Below, one piece after another: positions 58,511 through 64,000 of a DNA stretch of 64,000 nt. This DNA is from Prostheceraeus crozeri (Eukaryota > Platyhelminthes > Polycladida > Euryleptidae), in the NCBI GenBank assembly GCA_907163375.1, contig CAJQUW010006790.1, positions 208,140 to 272,139 of the forward strand, in the 5' to 3' direction. The notes under the pieces were generated by a model. It was not told where the DNA came from. It worked only from the letters and a program-made list of their open reading frames with translations, and searched no databases. How positions within the stretch are numbered: the first letter of the stretch is position 1; the number at the start of each line of letters is the position of its first letter. The position numbers were made by a program, and so were the translations under genes.

Positions 58511-58580
58511 TTAAAATCATGACCGTTCTAGGACACTAAAAATTATAAAAGTTGAGTATCTCAAAAATTTGAGAATAACA

Positions 58581-58612
58581 ATCGGGCGAAGCCCTAGAAC
58601 CTTCGGTTCGAT
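58581..58612 (+). repeat. Double-hairpin insert, type II copy 2
   Basis: Identical to 58388-58419, again inside a tandem unit (after GAGAATAACA, before TTTTCATTG). Identity of the inserts contrasts with divergence of the host units. Confidence 0.78.
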
Positions 58613-58733
58613 TTTCATTGCTTAAATCATGGACCGTTTAGGGACACCGAAAATCATAAAAGTTTGAGAATTTTCAAATTCATGAATTTTATCCATTTTT
58701 CAGGTTTTTAAAATATATCATGTGACTAGCGGG

Positions 58734-58767
58734 TGACATCGGAGATGTCTTCCAGTGGCTTCGCCGG
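58734..58767 (-). repeat. Double-hairpin insert, type III (reverse orientation)
   Basis: Contains ACATCGGAGATGT and GGCTTCGCC; its reverse complement matches 61914-61945 (GGGCGAAGCCCTGGAAGAC...). It shows the same hairpin pair in opposite orientation. Confidence 0.7.
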
Positions 58768-59615
58768 TTAAAAATATTTCTTTAAAAATGGAAGGAACAA
58801 AAGTGGAAGGAAAAAACCCTTTTTTCCAGGAGGAAATGGAAGGAACCTCAAGAATATATCCTTCGTTATCTCAATTAATAAACAGGTGAAATGGTTTCTC
58901 AATTAATTATTAAGATTAGAGCACTATGATTAATTATGGAAGGACGCAATTATTACTTAAGTACATTCTTCGTTTATTTGTATGCTCAACATTATTTAAA
59001 GTTACTAATTGTTAGTGAACTAGAAGATCATTGTAACTCAGTAAAACTCAAAAATTATTCAGATGAACCCGTACACTGCCTGATTATTGGAAGAGAGAGA
59101 CAGAAGATTGAAGAGAGAGAAAACATCTAGCAGCTTTTCCCTAAATATTATCATGCTATATCTTGTCATTTCAATTTACCATCGGTAAACTTTTGACATT
59201 TCAACTTTACGCGTGCGTTAAAGTTTTGACATTTCAATTTACCCCTACGTAAAATTATTTTCAGAATCTGTTTTCAAAAATCCATTTGCTAAAGTCTATT
59301 TTCAAATTCAGTTTTAGAAATCGATTTGCAAAATTCATTTAGCGTTTGCCAAACACAATACGGGTAGTAAAGTACTTCCCATTGTAGAAAGACATGAATA
59401 GATTAAGCACATAAGAGTGCAATTGACAATTAAAAGCAAATGACAATAAAATTTCTTCTTTTTCTAAAATTTAGAACGCTACTAGACGGCGACATGCGGG
59501 ATTAGTTGTTATGGATCAATTTTTAAAACAATCATTTTAAACGATGATGAAACATATTTTACAAATGAAGTCATCATGAAGCAAATTGGAAATATATAAA
59601 ACAATATAGATTAGA

Positions 59616-59648
59616 ATCGGCTTAAAGCCAGAGGAGCTTCGCTCCGAT
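59616..59648 (+). repeat. Double-hairpin insert, type I copy 2
   Basis: As 58293-58324 with one extra T in the first loop (GGCTTAAAGCC). The flanking sequence is unrelated to that of copy 1, so only the insert is shared. Confidence 0.75.
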
Positions 59649-59935
59649 AATTATAATATAATCATTTCAAAATCGAATAAGTAGTATGGAAAGACATCAT
59701 TAGAGGAACAGTTTTAAATCAATACCCCTCCCTTCTGTCTTCTAGGGGGTCCCTTACAAGAAATTTTTTTATTACTAAATGAGCAACATAAATGAGTTTT
59801 TTAAATTATATGGAAAACGCAAACTACGACAAATTTCGACCTAAAGAAAATCGCAAATCCAATTAGAGAATAAAGAATTTTCATGTTCTAATGAGAAAAC
59901 GAAATTTACAATGATCAAAAAATAGGCCAAACAGG

Positions 59936-59954
59936 AACCTTCAGTTCCGGAATA
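59936..59954 (+). repeat. Single GC-rich hairpin
   Basis: GGAAC-CTTCA-GTTCC, resembling the second hairpin of type II. A related palindromic patch lies near 60262-60302 (AGCTAGCT and CCTAGG). Confidence 0.45.
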
Positions 59955-60734
59955 AAGTTTCCATCAATAATTGTAAATTTCATAAACGAATCTTCGACAC
60001 TTCAGACCAAAAACGGCGTTACATTGGTCTAGCAGGCTGTTTAAAATCATCAGCAAAACTATTATTTTGATCTCATTACGGGCTTCCACTACAAATGAAG
60101 TAAAAGAATTACTTGAGAACGGAACATACAATACGTTTCAAATTTCAAAAATCGGGAACAAACTTTATTGTGGACAATTATGTCTTTATGTTTTTATTTA
60201 ACATTACGAAAAAGGAGTACATTTCTAGATATTATGTTAGAGTTAAACAATGCTATAACTCAAAGCGAAGCTAGCTAAAGCGCCACCTAGGAGGTTAAAG
60301 CTCTGTTTTCTGTAATTCATTTTGATAAAAACCGGCCTCTGTATTCTCATTATCTAAATCTATTAATTTCATAAGTAATCGGATAACTTTGATTTATTTT
60401 GGCAAACTTCAAAATATTTCTTTAGGGTCCCAATAAGCCAACAAAGCCTTTTTCAAATTTGTTCTTATATATTTAGATATTCTAACTCTATTCTCCAATT
60501 TTAAATTTTCGGCTTAAGTTTCTGCAAATTCGGAGTTACTCTCATTCCAAATTATTTATTCTCGAATATTTTCTTTCGTATTAAATCAGGGTCGTCAGAA
60601 ATGCATTCTTTGGGGTTTCTTTCAAATACCTGAAATGAAACTTTATTATTTGTATACTCTTCTACAAATTCTCCATGGGTTAATATCCTCAAAACCTTTT
60701 CTGATTTCCTTGCTGAGTAAACTTTTTGAAAATT

Positions 60735-61022
60735 TTATTTTTTAACGTCCGATTGAAATTTTCTTATCACTACAGCTTTTCCTGCGTTTTCAGTTGAATT
60801 AAAACCAGTTTCAAATAGTGTGCTGAAAACGTTTCTGTTATAAAATTCCGACCCTTTATCAACAAACAATTTCCTTGGCTTTCTATTACTTTCTTTAAAG
60901 ATTTCTTCAAAGGCATATTTAACTGATAGACCACTTTTATTTTTTAAAGGCTTTACCCAAGCATATCGTGTATATAAATCTATAACGGTCAATGCGTATT
61001 TGTAGTCCCTTTCATTCGGCAT
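60735..61022 (-). pseudogene. Polinton-type integrase fragment (fossil)
   Basis: The frame contains YALTVIDLYTRYAWVKPLKN, KSGLSVKYAFEEIF and RKPRKLFVDKGSEFYN. This is the rve-type integrase core as found in Polintons, which splices the linear element into host DNA. It is a partial piece of a fossil element; similar coding extends past the frame's upstream edge. Confidence 0.8.
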
Positions 61023-61856
61023 ATGAATAAGATCAGCACTCCAAATATCATCTTTATTAAATACTTTTACTTTTAATAAATATTTAGGCTTTCTATATTT
61101 TCTTTATGAATTTCAGATTGCATAAACGTCTGAATTATGATTTTCATTTTTAAACCCTGACCGAATAATATTTTAGCTTGTAAAGCTTTCTTAAACAAAC
61201 ATTTCTTTCAAATTTTTTTACTCTAAATGTAGGATTCTGAATACTATCTAATTCTTGTATCATTCTTATTATCAGCTGCCATGACGAGAACATAGATCAT
61301 GATTTCGATTAAGCTAAATCATGCCTGTAAGCTGGCGGCATTCTACCTCTATTTATTGGTTCTTCACCTGGTTTCGGATTATTATTCTCATCTAGTTTAT
61401 ATCTAAATCGAGGTTCCTGGACCAGTATATGAATGACCAGGAAGATGTTGTTTTCTTTCGAATTTTACTCCAAATAAAGCCAGGAAAGTTTTCTAATGTT
61501 TTGTTTGTATGTCACCACCGTAGGTAGTAGCCAAACTTTGTTTGTCGTCGTTACCTTCATAAATTTTACAATTTAAGTTTTTTTTTTTGTTTAATAGATA
61601 ATTCAATAAATCTAAATTAGAAAATTTTTAAATTTAGTTAAAAATTTTCGGGAACTTTGTAGAAATTTCATTTTAAAAGATAAAAATATAAATAAAATAT
61701 AATTGTTTTACCTTATGGACCCAAAGGTTCTTGAGGATTATTACCTTATCATACTAGGACCTTAGCATATTTTCCAGAACCATCTTTAGTTTTCTTTGAT
61801 TTTCATTAAATCATCAACATTGTGGAGAATATTTTTTAAGAACTCGTTTTCCTTCA

Positions 61857-62249
61857 TCAACTAATTTTATATTTACTAATTAAAATTATCTGACAAATAC
61901 TCCTTTTCCTTCTGGGCGAAGCCCTGGAAGACATCTCCGATGTTCCATGAACCGATGTCCCTTCTCCTCTAGCAACTTTCTCTAACTCTCTATTATGACG
62001 TTTTTGTTCTTCTAATGCTGCCTTCTTGGATTTATTTTTATTTACTGCTTGGACAATACCAGCTGTCCCACCTGCAACACTTCCTGCTGCTGCTATGCCA
62101 CCTATTATTAGTGGAATTAATGGGAGAATCCCACCATTCTTTTCTTCTTGTAATTGAATATTCTCTATCATTTTTGTATTTTTGTCAACAATATTACGTA
62201 ATTTTAATTCAACAGTTTTATTATTAATATTACTTTTCGCTTGCGACAT
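61857..62249 (-). pseudogene. Small hydrophobic capsid-associated protein (fossil Polinton)
   Basis: 130-codon frame. An N-terminal charged part (residues 1-38) is followed by GGILPLIPLIIGGIAAAGSV and AGGTAGIVQAVNKNK (residues 39-73), then a lysine-rich tail. LPLIPLI-GG-AAAG-AGG-AGI is characteristic of small minor capsid or membrane-active proteins in Polintons/adintoviruses. A double-hairpin insert (61914-61945) lies within the C-terminal coding part. Confidence 0.68.
61914..61945 (+). repeat. Double-hairpin insert, type III copy 2
   Basis: GGGC-GAA-GCCC followed by ACATC-TCC-GATGT. It matches 58734-58767 in inverted orientation and falls inside the C-terminal coding of the small hydrophobic protein. 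Confidence 0.7.
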
Positions 62250-64000
62250 TTTTAATAAAAAATTTTAAGTTAAGAATTTAAAGTTAACAAAAAATTTAAA
62301 TATTATTCTAGTTTATGAAAAATTTTTAGTTAAGAATTTTTTAAGTTAACAAAAATTTTAATCTATTCTAGTTATGAAAAAAAATTTTAATTTAACCTAT
62401 CCTAACCAATTCTTTCCATTAAGAATTTCAATAGGAATATTTTGCATCTTATAGGCAATAAACCATAAGCCGATCAATGAAGTTGTGGAATCTTTCTTTT
62501 CAATATTTAATTGTTACATCACAACCATTTTTAATAATATCTTCAGATTGTGACACTTAAATCGAAGAGCAGAAAATTGGATATAAATGTCTCCAAATCT
62601 ACAGGAGTTAATTTGAGGGTTCATACTCCAAATTCTATACAAAGATTTCTATAAGAATCATATCCTTCCCAATAAATTGATTATTGGTATCATCGAATCT
62701 TAATGGATCAATTGGGATATCGAGGTTTGATTTAATGAAACTTGTAAACTTCGAATTGTATTAATATGGAAGATATTATTGTTCTTATCAAAAAACTTGA
62801 GAGAATTATTTCTTTGGAAATGTTAGTAATAAATATCTTGGGGTATATTCGCAGTTCTCAGTAAAATGCCAGTTAAATCTTTGTTCGGAAAAAAAGGGTT
62901 TTTAACCTTTGAATACCCTAGCAGTTCTCTTTAGAAAATTAACTGGAATTGGTTTGTTAGTACATTAATCTTTTTGCAATAGTGTTTTCAACCTCCTTAA
63001 AACTAGGGAGTAATATGTCTTAATCCACCATTCAAGTCTATCAATTTTTAAATATGTTTTTTTTCCAGTCTTACCAAAAAAGATTAATTCATTATTTGCT
63101 GTACGATGAATTATTAATTGTTAAATTTTAATTGATATGATATTTTATCATAATCTAAAATAACCGAATAATGGAGACAATGACCAATTTACTGTCTGTT
63201 TACTTTTTTTGTTAAATTCACGTCTTTTCTTTATATGCTTTCATTATTTGTTTTATTTAAATGTTTTGCAATATTTTCTACTCTTTCGCAATTCCTGCGG
63301 CATCTGTTCCCAGCGTGAGTTTAAATCCTCAATAATTATACCATCATTAGTATCAGGAAACCAACCTTCGATTTCATTCTTTTTATTATTTTCAGCAATT
63401 ATTACAAAATCTACAGCATTGTATCAATTACACCTGGAGGAATCAGCTTTATTGTTTCTATATTTTTGAGTTGAAAACATCTAAACGCATTTGTTGTACA
63501 ATAATACTTGGGAGAAAAAATTATTTCTCTAGTGTAATAATTATCGGTATCTGGTAAATGGTTTGTTGTAAAATTAGCATCCACTATATAAAGAATATTC
63601 ACAGTGTAAAAATGAATCCAGGTAAAATATAAATAACTCATGCTGATTTATCAACTTCAAAAATTAAATCACCTCCAGTGTGTTTACTCTACTGGAAGAT
63701 CCGGGATTTCATAGGCAATTATTATATAGTCATTCTTTTTTTGATTATAACTGCACGAACGGAGGATCATCTAATCTAAATATATTTTTCGATAAGCGAA
63801 GACATTTTTTATAAAGAAATAATATAATTTGACTTTTTGTTTTTCTCACAGACAGAAAAAATAATTTTTACTAAAATATAATTTTAGAAATTTTACTAAA
63901 TATAATTTAGAATTTTGTTGCTAGACCAGATCCGCTACAGACTTTGCTGGTTAGACCGAAGGTTGCTGCTCACGCCATTACCTTTATTTCTTCAATTGTT
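62250..64000 (-). other. Rest of the fossil Polinton-type block
   Basis: AT-rich with short minus-strand coding remnants. The clearest is 63411-63641 (YYTREIIFSPKYYC, KLIPPGVIDTML), with further protein-like sequence just downstream; the IPPG motif recalls Polinton structural proteins but I cannot name it. No terminal repeat is reached before the window ends. Confidence 0.4.

Larger units (their letters stand above)
58365..58690 (+). repeat. Four-unit tandem array with hairpin inserts
   Basis: Units share the order: CTCAAATTTGAGAATTACA, optional 30-bp insert, TTTTCACCC or similar, AAATCATGACCGTTCCAGG and ACACC(G)AAA...ATAAAAGTT. Units 1 and 3 carry the insert, unit 2 (58441-58520) does not, and unit 4 is shorter. 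Unit length is about 80 bp without and 110 bp with the insert. A lone copy of the GACCGTTCCAGGACACC motif also lies at 57980-57998. Confidence 0.75.
57980..64000 (-). mobile_element. Fossil Polinton/Maverick-type element (partial)
   Basis: An AT-rich block running off the window end. Minus-strand coding includes a retroviral-like integrase of the Polinton kind (60735-61022) and a small glycine/alanine-rich hydrophobic protein of the sort found among Polinton and adintovirus capsid-associated proteins (61857-62249). A further minus-strand piece lies around 63300-63640. The left edge is placed where AT-richness and a repeated GACCGTTCCAGGACACC motif begin; I did not identify a terminal inverted repeat. 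Coding is broken at many points, so it looks old. No polymerase B or major capsid gene is recognisable in the visible part. Confidence 0.65.

Overview
The window is nuclear DNA from an animal, most likely an invertebrate. Three things point that way: GT-AG spliced coding exons, a TBC1D2-type Rab-GAP exon, and a dense, mixed transposon load (CGGBP1-like and other hAT elements, a P/THAP9-like element, Tc1, DD34D and DD41D mariners, non-LTR retroelements, Penelope-like elements with GIY-YIG domains, a Polinton). The CGGBP1-like hAT fits arthropods such as chelicerates, but the species cannot be fixed from sequence alone. I saw no rRNA, convincing tRNA or CRISPR array.

Layout. 1-8157 holds a candidate minus-strand host gene of unknown function: four exons, all joined by phase-1 introns, with a signal-peptide-like start at 8157. 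A repeat (R1) sits in one of its introns and a hAT element (8171-9843) lies 13 bp upstream of its ATG. 9844-12808 is mostly unrecognised, with two foldback elements, one carrying a hammerhead-like core. 12809-16820 is a nested pile: non-LTR LINE-A, interrupted by LINE-B, interrupted by a DD41D mariner. 18850-22690 is a minus-strand Penelope-like element split by a hAT. 24785-30235 is a P-like element with ends and target duplication, containing a Tc1 (25387-27177) whose transposase frame is open from end to end. Immediately beyond it, at 30241-30905, lies the second, inverted copy of R1. 33564-34313 is the last exon of a TBC1D2-like gene. 34640-38705 is a second Penelope-like element split by a DD34D mariner. 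38990-41032 holds hAT remnants.

42681-54212 is the strangest part: about 11.5 kb in which one strand is nearly 60% G and about 5% C or less, with no tandem unit, no recognisable gene and abrupt edges. It is either an extraordinary G-quadruplex-dense block or an assembly/sequencing artefact. 54213-57700 returns to normal composition with little that I recognise.

57705-57952 is a decayed histone H4 copy. From about 57980 to the window end lies an AT-rich fossil Polinton/Maverick-type element with an integrase piece and a small hydrophobic capsid-associated protein. It is peppered with ~30-bp GC-rich double-hairpin inserts. Near-identical tandem units at 58365-58690 show filled and empty sites for one of them, so these hairpins look like tiny mobile elements. 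This is my best candidate for something undescribed.
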